Shown: one piece after another, positions 8,018 through 16,130 of the stretch
Layout: each line of letters starts with the position of its first letter
Position numbering within the stretch: position 1 is the stretch's first letter
From: an uncultured Collinsella sp.
Lineage (GTDB): Bacteria > Actinomycetota > Coriobacteriia > Coriobacteriales > Coriobacteriaceae
Direction of reading: 5' to 3'
NCBI GenBank assembly: GCA_900541195.1
Contig: UQIY01000031.1
Span: 1-26,521 of the forward strand
DNA: 26,521 bases
Position numbers and translations under genes: made by a program
The notes under the pieces: model-generated
The model's database searches: none
Told to the model about the DNA's origin: nothing
Seen by the model: the letters and a program-made list of their open reading frames with translations, nothing else

Positions 8018-9382
8018 ATGGCGATCACGCCCGCAGAAATCGCGGAAACCCGCGGCATGGTTGAGGAGCAGAACCTCGACATCAGGACCATCACCATGGG
8101 TGTTTCGCTCATGGGTTGCGGTGACGAGAACCTCGACCGCATGTGCACGAAGATCTACGACCACGTGACGCACACGGCTGAGCATCTGGTCGAGACCGCC
8201 GAGAACCTCGAGCGCGAGTACGGTATCCCCATCGTCAACAAGCGCGTTTCCGTCACCCCGGTGGCGCAGATCGCCGCGTGCTGCAAGGATGAGGACCTCA
8301 CCCCTATCGCGCATGCCCTCGACCGCGCGGCCGAGACGCTCGGCATCGATTACCTGGGCGGCTTCTCCGCACTCGTCCAGAAGGGCATCGGCGACGCCGA
8401 CCGCCGCGTCATCCAGTCCATCCCCCAGACGCTCGCTACCACGAGCCGCGTCTGCTCCAGCGTCAACGTCGCCAGCCTGCGCGCCGGTATCAACATGGAC
8501 GCCGTGCTCATGGCCGCCCAGACCATCATCGATGCTGCTAAACTCACGGCCGACCAGGATTCCGTCGGCGCTTCCAAATTTGTCTGCTTTGCCAACATGG
8601 TCGAGGACTCCCCGTTTATGGCGGGCGCCGTCCACGGCGGTGGCGAGGCCGACGCCGTCATCAACGTAGGCGTCTCGGGCCCCGGCGTTATGGCCGCAGC
8701 CCTGGAAACGCTGCCCGATTCCGCATCGATGATGGAAGTCGCCGAGAAGATCAAGCAGACCGCCTTTAAGATCACCCGTGCCGGCGAGCTCATGAGCCGC
8801 GAGGCCGCCCATCGCCTGGGTGTCGAGAAGGGCATTGTCGACCTGTCGCTGGCTCCCACGCCCGCCATCGGCGACTCCGTCGCGCGCATCCTCGAGATCA
8901 TCGGCGTGGGCACCTGCGGTGGCCCGGGCACGACCTGCGCGCTCGCCATGCTCAACGATGCCGTCAAGAAGGGCGGCGTCATGGCCAGCTCCAGCGTGGG
9001 CGGTCTCTCGGGCGCTTTCATCCCCGTGTCCGAGGACGCCGGCATGATCGCCGCCGTCGAGGCCGGCGCGCTTTCGCTCGAGAAGCTCGAGGCCATGACC
9101 TGCGTGTGCTCCGTTGGCCTGGACATGATCGCCATCCCCGGCGACACCCCGGTCGAGACCATCGCCGGCATCATCGCCGACGAGATGGCCATCGGCGTCA
9201 TCAACAACAAGACCACGGCCGTCCGCGTGATTCCTGCTATCGGCAAGGGCGTGGGCGACTGCGTCGAGTATGGCGGCCTGTTCGGCCGTGCGCCCATCAT
9301 GCCGGTGAACCCCAACGCCGGCACCGTGCTTGCCCACCGTGGCGGACGCTTCCCGGCGCCGCTGAACTCGCTGAAGAACTAG
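8018..9382 (+). CDS. PFL family protein (UPF0210 / DUF711)
   Basis: A 454-residue cytoplasmic protein of the UPF0210 family, whose reaction is not established. Recognisable family blocks include DIRTITMGVSLMGC near the N-terminus, VNVASLRAGINMDAVLMAA, VHGGGEADAVINVGVSGPGV, LSLAPTPAIGDSVARILE and AAVRVIPAIGKGVGD near the C-terminus. The start ATG at 8018 follows TAGGAG; upstream codons in the same frame belong to the promoter region. In many Firmicutes the gene follows a small ACT-domain protein (UPF0237); here no such gene precedes it, only the 108-bp metH spacer. That spacer holds the inverted repeat ACGTGCC/GGCACGT (7936-7942, 7956-7962) and a TAGAAT element, so independent transcription is likely. 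Confidence 0.9.
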   Translation: MAITPAEIAETRGMVEEQNLDIRTITMGVSLMGCGDENLDRMCTKIYDHVTHTAEHLVETAENLEREYGIPIVNKRVSVTPVAQIAACCKDEDLTPIAHALDRAAETLGIDYLGGFSALVQKGIGDADRRVIQSIPQTLATTSRVCSSVNVASLRAGINMDAVLMAAQTIIDAAKLTADQDSVGASKFVCFANMVEDSPFMAGAVHGGGEADAVINVGVSGPGVMAAALETLPDSASMMEVAEKIKQTAFKITRAGELMSREAAHRLGVEKGIVDLSLAPTPAIGDSVARILEIIGVGTCGGPGTTCALAMLNDAVKKGGVMASSSVGGLSGAFIPVSEDAGMIAAVEAGALSLEKLEAMTCVCSVGLDMIAIPGDTPVETIAGIIADEMAIGVINNKTTAVRVIPAIGKGVGDCVEYGGLFGRAPIMPVNPNAGTVLAHRGGRFPAPLNSLKN

Positions 9383-9399
9383 CTGAGGGGGACTGGCGA

Positions 9400-9533
9400 G
9401 GAGCCCCGGGGAGGGCAAATATATAAGGTCGCCTGCTCGGACAGTCCTGACTCGCACGGAGAGCACATTAAGTGCTCTCCGGCTCGTGCGGAACTCGCGA
9501 TCGACCTTATATATTTGCCCTCCCCGGGGCTCC
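9400..9533. repeat. 134-nt palindrome with perfect 32-bp arms downstream of the PFL gene
   Basis: Arms 9400-9431 and 9502-9533 are perfect reverse complements. Each begins with a GC-rich outer part (GGAGCCCCGGGGAGGGC) and passes into the A/T-rich AAATATATAAGGTCG. The 70-nt centre contains a second perfect hairpin, GGAGAGCAC (9458-9466) with GTGCTCTCC (9472-9480), so most of the element can fold into one rod. No U-run follows; a separate terminator lies at 9648-9679. I see no clear target-site duplication. It could be a MITE-like element or a structured 3' UTR. Confidence 0.8.
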
Positions 9534-9647
9534 CGCACAACGAGACCTCGGTTGGGTTCTATCCCGGTTGCAGTCGCTTCGCTCCTGCACCACTTGGCGG
9601 GTGCGGCGGTTTGGCGTTGGATCGGTTCTTTCTGATATATGCTGGTT

Positions 9648-9679
9648 GCGGCTCTTCTTTTGGGAGGAGTCGCTTTTTT
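9648..9679 (+). terminator. Intrinsic terminator between the PFL gene and the methyltransferase gene
   Basis: GCGGCTCTTC (9648-9657) pairs with GAGGAGTCGC (9664-9673) using two G-U pairs, followed by TTTTTT. It sits just 20 bases before the methyltransferase start and downstream of a weak promoter-like pair (TTGGCG ... GATATA, 9611-9639). It could therefore also act as an attenuator for the downstream gene. Confidence 0.7.
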
Positions 9680-9698
9680 GTTGTGAGGGGGATGGCCC

Positions 9699-10586
9699 GT
9701 GGCTGATGATTTGATTCGTTCTGAGCTGCTTTCTGCGGATTGGAATGGCGAATGGATGCGTCTGCAGGCTGGTCGGCGGCGGGCTGATGATTCTTTTGAG
9801 TGGGATAAAAGGGCTCGGCATTTTCGGCCGTTGGAGACTGCCCCTTATGCTCGGGATTTTATAAAGCTGTTGGCGTTAAAGCCTGGTGAATCCGTGCTGG
9901 ATATGGGGTGTGGGGCTGGGTCGATTGCTATTCCGCTTGCGCAAGACGGACATCCCGTGATTGCCGCTGATTTTTCCCCTGCCATGTTGGGCACGCTTGA
10001 TGCCGGCATTGAGTACTACGGGCTCGAGGGGCGTATAACGCCGCTTGAGCTTGCTTGGGATGACGATTGGGATCTGGTTGGACCGGTCGCGAAAGCGGTG
10101 GATGTTGCCTTTGCCAGTCGGTCGGTTACGACGACCAATCTAAAAGGTGCACTTGCCAAGCTTGACCGTACGGCTCGTCGGCGTTGTGCTGTCACGATGG
10201 TCGCCAACTCCAGCCCGCGCTATGACCTGCACCTGATGAACGCCATCGGCGCCTCGGTTACCTGCAGTAATGGCTTTGTGTATGCTTTTAATATCCTCGT
10301 TCAGATGGGTGTCCTGCCGCAGGTTACGTACTTTGAATCGCCCCGTCGCGATACCTTCGACAGCCTTGAAGCGGGTGTGGCGGACTTTTCTCGTATGCTC
10401 GAGCATGGCAACGAGGACAAGATCGACTGCCTGCGTGACTACATCGCTCAACACATGATTGAGAACCCCCATGCCGGCGAGCCGGGGTCCAAGGGCGTGC
10501 CGCAGGGGCGCTATATGCTCGATCATGTCCGCAAGGTTCGTTGGGCGTTTATTGCATGGGAGCCGGTCTCTGCGCCCAGCTCATAG
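9699..10586 (+). CDS. Class I SAM-dependent methyltransferase, substrate unknown
   Basis: A 295-residue protein with the class I methyltransferase motif I, VLDMGCGAGS, at about residues 66-75 and the following acidic strand PVIAADFSP, so it binds S-adenosylmethionine. The substrate cannot be inferred. The start is a GTG at 9699 preceded by GAGGGGG; an ATG seven bases upstream is in another frame. Codon use changes inside the gene: the first ~450 bases have many T-ending and A-ending codons, while from about 10200 onward third positions are G/C-rich like the rest of the window. This suggests a mosaic origin or relaxed selection at the 5' end. Confidence 0.85.
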   Translation: MADDLIRSELLSADWNGEWMRLQAGRRRADDSFEWDKRARHFRPLETAPYARDFIKLLALKPGESVLDMGCGAGSIAIPLAQDGHPVIAADFSPAMLGTLDAGIEYYGLEGRITPLELAWDDDWDLVGPVAKAVDVAFASRSVTTTNLKGALAKLDRTARRRCAVTMVANSSPRYDLHLMNAIGASVTCSNGFVYAFNILVQMGVLPQVTYFESPRRDTFDSLEAGVADFSRMLEHGNEDKIDCLRDYIAQHMIENPHAGEPGSKGVPQGRYMLDHVRKVRWAFIAWEPVSAPSS

Positions 10587-10744
10587 CCTGTTCACAGCCC
10601 GCACCGCCCACTCACTCGGCATCCGCATTCTTTTTGAACTGGGCAAACGCGCTCCACACCGCGCCGTTCCTGCGCTATCGTGGGACAGCTCACGTAGATT
10701 AAGGCCCCATCGTGGGGCGCCCCATACATAGAAAGCGAGAACCC

Positions 10745-11044
10745 ATGGCACTGACAGGAGCCCAGGTCAAGCAGCTTCGCAGCATGGCCCATCACCTCAA
10801 CCCCGCCATCATCATCGGCAAGTCCGATGTCAACGAGGGCACCGTCGAGCAGACGGTCGCCTACCTGGAGAAGCACGAGCTCGTTAAGTGCTCCGTGCTC
10901 GATGGCTCCAGTCTTTCCGCCCGCGAGGCCGCCGAAGAGCTCGCTGAGCGTTGCCACGCCGAGGTCGTCCAGGTCATCGGCCGCAAGTTCTCGCTGTATC
11001 GCGAGTCCTCGCGCAAGGACATCGAGAAGATCAAGCTCGTCTAA
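10745..11044 (+). CDS. yhbY: YhbY family RNA-binding protein (CRM domain)
   Basis: A 99-residue single-domain protein of the YhbY/CRM family, which associates with pre-50S ribosomal subunits in characterised bacteria. It begins MALTGAQVKQLRSMAHHLNPAIIIGKSDVNEG, matching the family order KxxLRxxAHxLxPxxxIGKxG. The usual GxxG RNA-contacting loop reads GKSD here, so the second glycine is not conserved. It ends in a basic helix (RESSRKDIEKIKLV). The ATG at 10745 has only a weak upstream site (AAAGCGAG). The longer frame from 10712 adds 11 residues not expected in the family. It ends in a strong terminator at 11082-11115. Confidence 0.9.
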   Translation: MALTGAQVKQLRSMAHHLNPAIIIGKSDVNEGTVEQTVAYLEKHELVKCSVLDGSSLSAREAAEELAERCHAEVVQVIGRKFSLYRESSRKDIEKIKLV

Positions 11045-11081
11045 GAGCCAATGATCCGGCGAGCCAACACATGGCAAGCTT

Positions 11082-11115
11082 ACGGGCGCCCAAGTACTTC
11101 GGGCGCCCGTTTTTT
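11082..11115 (+). terminator. Intrinsic terminator of yhbY
   Basis: ACGGGCGCCC (11082-11091) pairs perfectly with GGGCGCCCGT (11101-11110) and is followed by TTTTTT. The U-run overlaps the stop codon of the convergent BTAD regulator gene. Confidence 0.9.
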
Positions 11116-14113
11116 ATCGCTCGACCAGCACGCGATTGAGCCGCCCCTCCACCAAGCGCTCGTATAGACGCCGCGTCTCGGGCTCGGGCACGCCATTGAC
11201 CTGCTCCCTCAGATGGTGCATATGCCCGCTGTATAGCTCGACGATATCGCGCCGCCGCCCCGCCGCACTGTAGACACGCATGGCGCAGCGCACCATATCC
11301 TCGCGCGACGTTTCCTGCCGAAGCCCCGACTCTGCCAGCCAAATCGCCGACTGCAGATCGTTTTCTTCTAGAGCGGCATTGGCCCCCTTAATCATGCAAT
11401 CGATGTACTTTGACTGCATAATGCGCCGCATTCGCAAAAAGTAGGTGGGATTACAGCCATTGGGCACATACAGCGGTCCGGCATAAAGCTGCTCAATCTT
11501 AAGGCACAACTCGACCAAATGGGGCCCGCGCGCACCTGTGCGATTTCCCAAAACCTCGCGGCTTATCTGGTCAAACAGCCGTACATCGGTCTTGACGTAG
11601 TCGCCGTTGAGTCCGATGCATTCATTTTGGATGAGCACGCACGACTTGCCGTCTGGCGTCGGCCCCAAGGCCGACCGCAAGCGCGATATCGTCGAGTACA
11701 GGTTATTGCGGGCGCTATTGAACTCGGCATGGGGCCACAGCTCCATGGCCAGCGTCTCACGATCGACGAGCGCATCCATGCCCAGCGCAAGCCGCTCGGC
11801 AAGTGTCGCCGCCTTCTTGCGGCGCCACATTTTGTCCGTGATGGGAAACCCGTCGCGCTCGGCGCGAAACGCCCCAAACATACGAATCTCGATATGGTCG
11901 ATGGTATCAACGGCTTCAACCTCGCCGGCCTGGAACAGGCGCTCGCCCTCCCCTTCTAAATCGTCGCGCAGCGAATACCGCGACAGCTCGCGCACGGGAA
12001 GCTTCTTGCGTATCCTGGCCGCCGGCTCGCCCAGACAATGCATGGCAAGGCGCGCAAAGAGCCGATACGATGGCTCTAGAATTCCCGCACGATTCATGGA
12101 CATCCAGGCCGCAAGATCGCTGTCTCGGCCCGCACAGGCCAAATGCAGCGCCACCATCCAGGCTTCTGCGCCACCAACCTGCGTCTGGCTTATATCGAGT
12201 AGCTCCGCTTCCTCGCGTACCGAAACCATCGACGTGTTACGCAGATACGCTGCGCGCTCCAGCAGCAATGCGTTATCGCGCATGTACGCAATCGACTCCT
12301 CGGCAAGTTTAAGCACTTGGACCGCACGGAACTTTGCATTAACCGGCCGTCCCTCTGCCAGCGACTGCCAACCTTCTAGCAACAGGCCAAACAGCTGAAT
12401 CTGGTTGTCGCGCATGCGCACGGCAAAACGATCGAGCTCGTTGAACGCCGCATCGTCGGTTACCGGCAAGCCGGAAAGGAGCCGCCGTGCCGCCAACACC
12501 ATGCGCACCCAGATAGCCATCGCCTTAAGCCCACGTACGTCGAGCGCCTCCCGCACCACCGTCATCTCGTCGTCGCGCTCGTCGGTTCCCGCAAACGACC
12601 CATCAAAGAGCTCCACCAGCATGCTATCGGCCCGTATAACAATCCCCGCGATGTCGAGCTCGCAGTCGTAGGCCCTGCTCGTTTTGAGCTGCTGTAGAAC
12701 GCCGCCGTCATTTCCCCGCTCGGTCAGACAGCGCTTGACCTCGATATGCGCAGACAACATATCGAGTGCGGTATGGGATGTCTCGATTTCTGGCACGGCC
12801 AGATTCGTAGGAAGCCCAAGCCCGTTGTCCCCATAGCAAACAGCCGTCAGTGTCTGGGCCACCCTCCATGAAACAGGGTCTATTTCGCAGGCCGCCCGTT
12901 CGCCCCCGCGCTCGATGACCGATGCCATATAGCGGGCGAGCTTTGTGTTGGACACGCTGACCGCTGCCAGATATACGCCAAGCGCCTCGGCAGGCGTTGG
13001 CTCTGGAGCCGGATCGTCAGCGTCGATCGTGCCCAGCGCTGCTCGGCAGATATCGGCCCCGTGCCCCGTCAGAGCAAAATCGACCCCATACTGCCCAGCA
13101 AGTTCAAGAACCGCCTCACGGTCCAAAAAGGCGTCCGCCAGGCCCATCGCCGCATCGCATCGGCCCGCCTTAAGCAAAATCCGGGCCGCCCTCGGAACAA
13201 GTTCGGGGCGAACCTCGGCCACCAACTTACGCAAGCGCAAGCGTCCGTTATCCTCCGTGCCCAGACACGTAAAACTCCGCTCGGCGGGATCCAAGCCAAA
13301 GATCGGGTAGTCGCGTACAAAGTAGGACTGGTCGACCATCGACAGCCTCACCCCGCAAGCCTCGAGTTCTGCGATATTGCCCTCGCCCATCAAAACCATG
13401 AGACATGCCACGCAAAACAGCGCATTATTGTCGAGCGAAGCCAGATCGGCAAGTGCCGCGCCATATACGTTGACAATCTCGTTTTCGAGCAGACCGGCTA
13501 CGTCGCCTTGGCCATACAGACCCGTCTGCAATGCCGAAACGAGCTCGGGCACGCCCTGCGTGAGCTGATAAAAGTCGAGCGATGTGCTGATCGAAAACGC
13601 CGATGCCCACGCCGAATACTCATAGGCATGCACCTTGAGCATCTGCGCATTGATCTTAACCGAATCGCCCAGCCCATGAATCAGCTGACGATTTGAAGGA
13701 CGGCAGGAGATAAAGACCCCTATCCCCATAGCGCGCAGGCCGCGAATCCTGTCGATGAGGTCTTCGGTATCGTGCTGATCGAGGTTTGGCACATTATCAA
13801 TCGCGATAAGGGAGTGCGGTTTGTCTTTGAGTTCTTCGGTAACCACCTCGAGCTGCATAAACACCTCGCGCCCAGTGGCGCGATCGGCCTCGATAATCCG
13901 CACGGGGCCTCGCGTCGGGTCGCATTTAACCTCATGGGTGTACTGCAGCAGCACCGAGGTCTTCCCAAACCCGTCGGGCGCATAAAGCACCACGATGCCG
14001 GCCTTTCGGCCCTTGGCGATAAGCTCATTCATCAAGCGTTCGCGTCGCACCATATAGCCTCCGCCCAGCGGCATCAGCTCGAGGTCGTCTATACCGCTCA
14101 AATCATTTACCAT
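11114..14113 (-). CDS. Large ATPase/BTAD transcriptional regulator
   Basis: A 999-residue regulator with MalT/AfsR-like layout. The N-terminus holds a STAND-like P-loop: Walker A APDGFGKT (residues 45-52) and Walker B SLIAID near 101-106. A long helical, TPR-like middle follows (about 230-735). Then comes an OmpR-type winged helix (about 739-840, with MELWPHAEFNSARNNLYSTISRLRSALG) and a bacterial transcriptional activation domain (about 845-999). Such proteins are thought to switch on target promoters when nucleotide and an inducer bind. The ATG at 14113 follows GAGGAG. No target operon is obvious: the neighbours are yhbY (convergent) and nagB. The inducer and regulon are unknown. Confidence 0.85.
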   Translation of the reverse strand: MVNDLSGIDDLELMPLGGGYMVRRERLMNELIAKGRKAGIVVLYAPDGFGKTSVLLQYTHEVKCDPTRGPVRIIEADRATGREVFMQLEVVTEELKDKPHSLIAIDNVPNLDQHDTEDLIDRIRGLRAMGIGVFISCRPSNRQLIHGLGDSVKINAQMLKVHAYEYSAWASAFSISTSLDFYQLTQGVPELVSALQTGLYGQGDVAGLLENEIVNVYGAALADLASLDNNALFCVACLMVLMGEGNIAELEACGVRLSMVDQSYFVRDYPIFGLDPAERSFTCLGTEDNGRLRLRKLVAEVRPELVPRAARILLKAGRCDAAMGLADAFLDREAVLELAGQYGVDFALTGHGADICRAALGTIDADDPAPEPTPAEALGVYLAAVSVSNTKLARYMASVIERGGERAACEIDPVSWRVAQTLTAVCYGDNGLGLPTNLAVPEIETSHTALDMLSAHIEVKRCLTERGNDGGVLQQLKTSRAYDCELDIAGIVIRADSMLVELFDGSFAGTDERDDEMTVVREALDVRGLKAMAIWVRMVLAARRLLSGLPVTDDAAFNELDRFAVRMRDNQIQLFGLLLEGWQSLAEGRPVNAKFRAVQVLKLAEESIAYMRDNALLLERAAYLRNTSMVSVREEAELLDISQTQVGGAEAWMVALHLACAGRDSDLAAWMSMNRAGILEPSYRLFARLAMHCLGEPAARIRKKLPVRELSRYSLRDDLEGEGERLFQAGEVEAVDTIDHIEIRMFGAFRAERDGFPITDKMWRRKKAATLAERLALGMDALVDRETLAMELWPHAEFNSARNNLYSTISRLRSALGPTPDGKSCVLIQNECIGLNGDYVKTDVRLFDQISREVLGNRTGARGPHLVELCLKIEQLYAGPLYVPNGCNPTYFLRMRRIMQSKYIDCMIKGANAALEENDLQSAIWLAESGLRQETSREDMVRCAMRVYSAAGRRRDIVELYSGHMHHLREQVNGVPEPETRRLYERLVEGRLNRVLVER

Positions 14114-14501
14114 GCCCGCTCCTCAACTCGACCGTATGGACACTGTAGCCGCAAGACCATACAAGCCGCGCTATGAATAGAGCGACCTTGTGTTTTAGGT
14201 TGTCTTTTGGTACGCAAGCGGCAAGTTTTTGTACAGCGAGGGCCGATTGTTATTAATCCCCCGACTAATCGGTCTTTAAGCAGGTAAATGAGCTTGTCAG
14301 CTTGTCCCATCTAAGCGGCAGTGTAACGCAGATGAACAAGGTTCAGCCATGTCATTCAACTCGCCTAGCACCCGCTACCGTCTACGACCTTCTAGTGGCA
14401 TTTTTGCATAGAATCTGGTATGGAATGAATCAAGCTGTTGGGCATCCGGCATTCGTCAAGCTTGCGGCAAGATTTTGGTCAAGTGGGCGAAAAGGGATAG
14501 C
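14114..14501. other. Gene-free stretch upstream of the BTAD regulator
   Basis: I see no credible gene here. The open frame on the plus strand at 14302-14661 lacks a ribosome site and runs antisense into nagB. The region is more A/T-rich than the coding parts and contains an inverted repeat, CCGATT (14243-14248) with AATCGG (14267-14272). This is a possible operator for the regulator gene, whose promoter must lie here. Confidence 0.4.
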
Positions 14502-14529
14502 AAAAAGGCCCCCGCAAAGCGGAGGCCTT
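14502..14529 (-). terminator. Intrinsic terminator of nagB
   Basis: On the minus strand AAGGCCTCCGC (14529-14519) pairs with GCGGGGGCCTT (14515-14505) around a 3-nt loop and runs into TTTTTG. It ends the transcript that contains nagB. Confidence 0.9.
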
Positions 14530-14561
14530 AGGCAAGGCTATGTCGAGCTGCAGGATTCGCG

Positions 14562-15290
14562 CTACTCGCAGAGCGAAAGGGCGGCCTCGTCGGCAACGAC
14601 AACGCAGTTGGTGTGCAGCTGCAGGATCGAAGCCGGGCACTCGGGCGTAACCGGACCATAGCACATGTCATGCACGGCCTGAGCCTTGGCCTCGCCGTTG
14701 GCGACGACCAGGATCATGCGGGCATACATGATGGTCTGGGTACCCATGGTGTAGGCCTGACGGGGAACATCGTCGATGCTGTCGAACAGGCGGCTGTTGG
14801 CCTGAATGGTGCTCTCGGTGAGGTCGACGCAGTGCGTGCCCTTGGAGAAGTGGTCATCGGGCTCGTTGAAGCCAATGTGGCCGTTGTTGCCAATGCCGAG
14901 CAGCTGCAGATCCGGATAACCGGCGTCGGCGACGATCTTGTCGTACTCAGAGCAGGCAGCGGCGGCGTCGGGGTTGGAACCGTCGGGCACATGCGTGTTG
15001 TTAAGGTCGATGTTGATGTGATCGAAGAAGTTCTCACGCATGAAGTAGTGATAGCTCTGGGGATCGTCGTGCGAAAGGCCGCGATACTCGTCCAGGTTGT
15101 AGGTGCTGACCTCGGCAAAGTCGACGTCGCCCTTCTTGTACCAAGCAGCGAGCTGCTTGTAGGCACCGATCGGGGTGGAGCCGGTGGCAAGGCCCAGCAC
15201 ACAGTCGGGCTTGAGGATAACCTGGGCCGAGATAATATTGGCGGCCTTGCGGCTCATATCCTCGTAGTCTTTAGCTTTAATGATCTTCAT
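14562..15290 (-). CDS. nagB: Glucosamine-6-phosphate deaminase (NagB)
   Basis: A 242-residue enzyme that converts glucosamine-6-phosphate to fructose-6-phosphate and ammonia, feeding amino sugars into glycolysis. Family blocks seen: VLGLATGSTPIGAYKQL (phosphate loop, ~31-47), TYNLDEYRGL with the catalytic D67-E68 pair, and GIGNNGHIGFNEP with H138 and E143. Length is slightly below the ~266 of E. coli, as in Gram-positive versions. The ATG at 15290 follows AAAGGA. The frame stays open for another 117 residues upstream, but those have no family similarity. It lies downstream of glmM and the PTS IIA gene, which work on the same amino-sugar and sugar pool. Confidence 0.95.
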   Translation of the reverse strand: MKIIKAKDYEDMSRKAANIISAQVILKPDCVLGLATGSTPIGAYKQLAAWYKKGDVDFAEVSTYNLDEYRGLSHDDPQSYHYFMRENFFDHINIDLNNTHVPDGSNPDAAAACSEYDKIVADAGYPDLQLLGIGNNGHIGFNEPDDHFSKGTHCVDLTESTIQANSRLFDSIDDVPRQAYTMGTQTIMYARMILVVANGEAKAQAVHDMCYGPVTPECPASILQLHTNCVVVADEAALSLCE

Positions 15291-15561
15291 TACGCGTCCT
15301 TTCTCGTACAAGAGAGGCAAGGCTCCCTTACAAGCACTTGCCCGCGGCCCGCGTCGGCCGCAACCAACGTGTGCGGCCACCAGGGCGAGGTCGCGTAATG
15401 TATGTGTCTCGTGTCTAACCGCGTCGAGGCCCCTGCCCGTCCACGGTGACCCAAAGCCTTTTAGCTTCGGACAAATCCCATCTTGCCACGGAGGGCGTCC
15501 TCTTTCAAGAGCGCCCTCCGTAAACGTGTTTGAATTGTAGGCTAATGGCCACGTGCACTTG
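15291..15561 (-). promoter_or_regulatory. nagB leader / intergenic region
   Basis: A 271-bp gene-free gap between the PTS IIA gene and nagB. It holds a strong hairpin at 15488-15521 (listed separately) and a shorter GC-rich inverted repeat near 15343-15361 (GCGGCC...GGCCGC). The nagB promoter probably lies between these and the start codon, but I cannot point to a convincing -35/-10 pair. Confidence 0.35.
15488..15521. terminator. Strong hairpin without a U-run between the PTS IIA gene and nagB
   Basis: ACGGAGGGCG (15488-15497) pairs with CGCCCTCCGT (15512-15521), and inside it CTCTT pairs with AAGAG around a 2-nt gap, with a 2-nt bulge on one side. On the minus strand the downstream bases are GGCAAGATGGG, so the U-run of an intrinsic terminator is missing. 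It could terminate weakly, stabilise the upstream mRNA 3' end, or act in the nagB leader. Confidence 0.45.
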
Positions 15562-16059
15562 CTAGCGCTCGCGAGCAACGATGAGCTGGTCCATCTCTTC
15601 GACATGCACGCCAACGGAACCCTTGATGCTCGAGAACTCAACGGAGTTGCACACCAAGATGGGAACCGTCACATCGTAGCCCTCGGCAGCAATTGCCTCG
15701 CGATCGAACTCAATGAGTACATCGCCCTTATGGACGATGTCACCCACTTGCGCATGTACGGTAAAGTGCTTGCCCTCGAGCTGAACAGTGTCCAAACCAA
15801 CGTGGATGAGCACGTCCAAGCCATCGACCGTGTTAAGCGCAACGGCGTGTCCCGTGGGAAAAATGGCCTCGACCTTGGCATCAGCCGGTGCAATCACACG
15901 CGTTCCGGTGGGCTGAATCGCCACGCCCTGGCCCAAAAGGCCGGTGGCAAACGTCTGATCGTTTACCTCGGAGAGCGGAATGACGTCGCCCGAGATGGGA
16001 GCATCCAGCGTAAGGACTCGACCACGCATACCAAAAGACCTTAGGACTTTAGTGAACAT
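15562..16059 (-). CDS. PTS glucose-type IIA component (Crr-like)
   Basis: A 165-residue cytoplasmic phosphocarrier that passes phosphate from HPr to a sugar permease IIB domain. It shows the IIA-glucose fold markers: APISGDVIPLSEV, then the two active-site histidines in FPTGHAVAL (H71) and DVLIHVGLDTVQLEGKHF (H86). By comparison with E. coli Crr, H86 is the phosphorylated residue and H71 the helper. It ends with VTVPILVCNS, also typical. No IIB or IIC domain is attached, so it must serve permeases encoded elsewhere. The ATG at 16059 follows GAGGGGGAG. It lies 71 bases after glmM and upstream of nagB on the same strand. Confidence 0.93.
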   Translation of the reverse strand: MFTKVLRSFGMRGRVLTLDAPISGDVIPLSEVNDQTFATGLLGQGVAIQPTGTRVIAPADAKVEAIFPTGHAVALNTVDGLDVLIHVGLDTVQLEGKHFTVHAQVGDIVHKGDVLIEFDREAIAAEGYDVTVPILVCNSVEFSSIKGSVGVHVEEMDQLIVARER

Positions 16060-16100
16060 GCTCCCCCTCGGACATACCGATTAACCAAAATAACCTTAAC

Positions 16101-16130
16101 AGTTTACCACTTGGCACCCGTTTTTGACCA
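16101..16130 (-). promoter_or_regulatory. Possible promoter of the PTS IIA gene
   Basis: On the minus strand TGGTCA (16130-16125), an 18-base spacer and TAAACT (16106-16101) resemble a sigma-70 promoter, 42 bases before the start codon. The -35 is moderate and it abuts the glmM stop, so read-through from glmM is an alternative. Confidence 0.3.

Noticed and set aside
5228..9538. Long minus-strand frames opposite metH and the UPF0210 gene
   Set aside because: Low-complexity antisense translations (Gly/Asp/His/Val-rich) of genes with clear motifs on the plus strand.
10703..10719. Hairpin GCCCC/GGGGC as a terminator of the methyltransferase gene
   Set aside because: The stem is only five pairs and no U-run follows, so I did not list it as a terminator.
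14302..14661. 119-residue plus-strand frame
   Set aside because: No ribosome site, overlaps the nagB terminator and 3' end in antisense, and has no recognisable domain.
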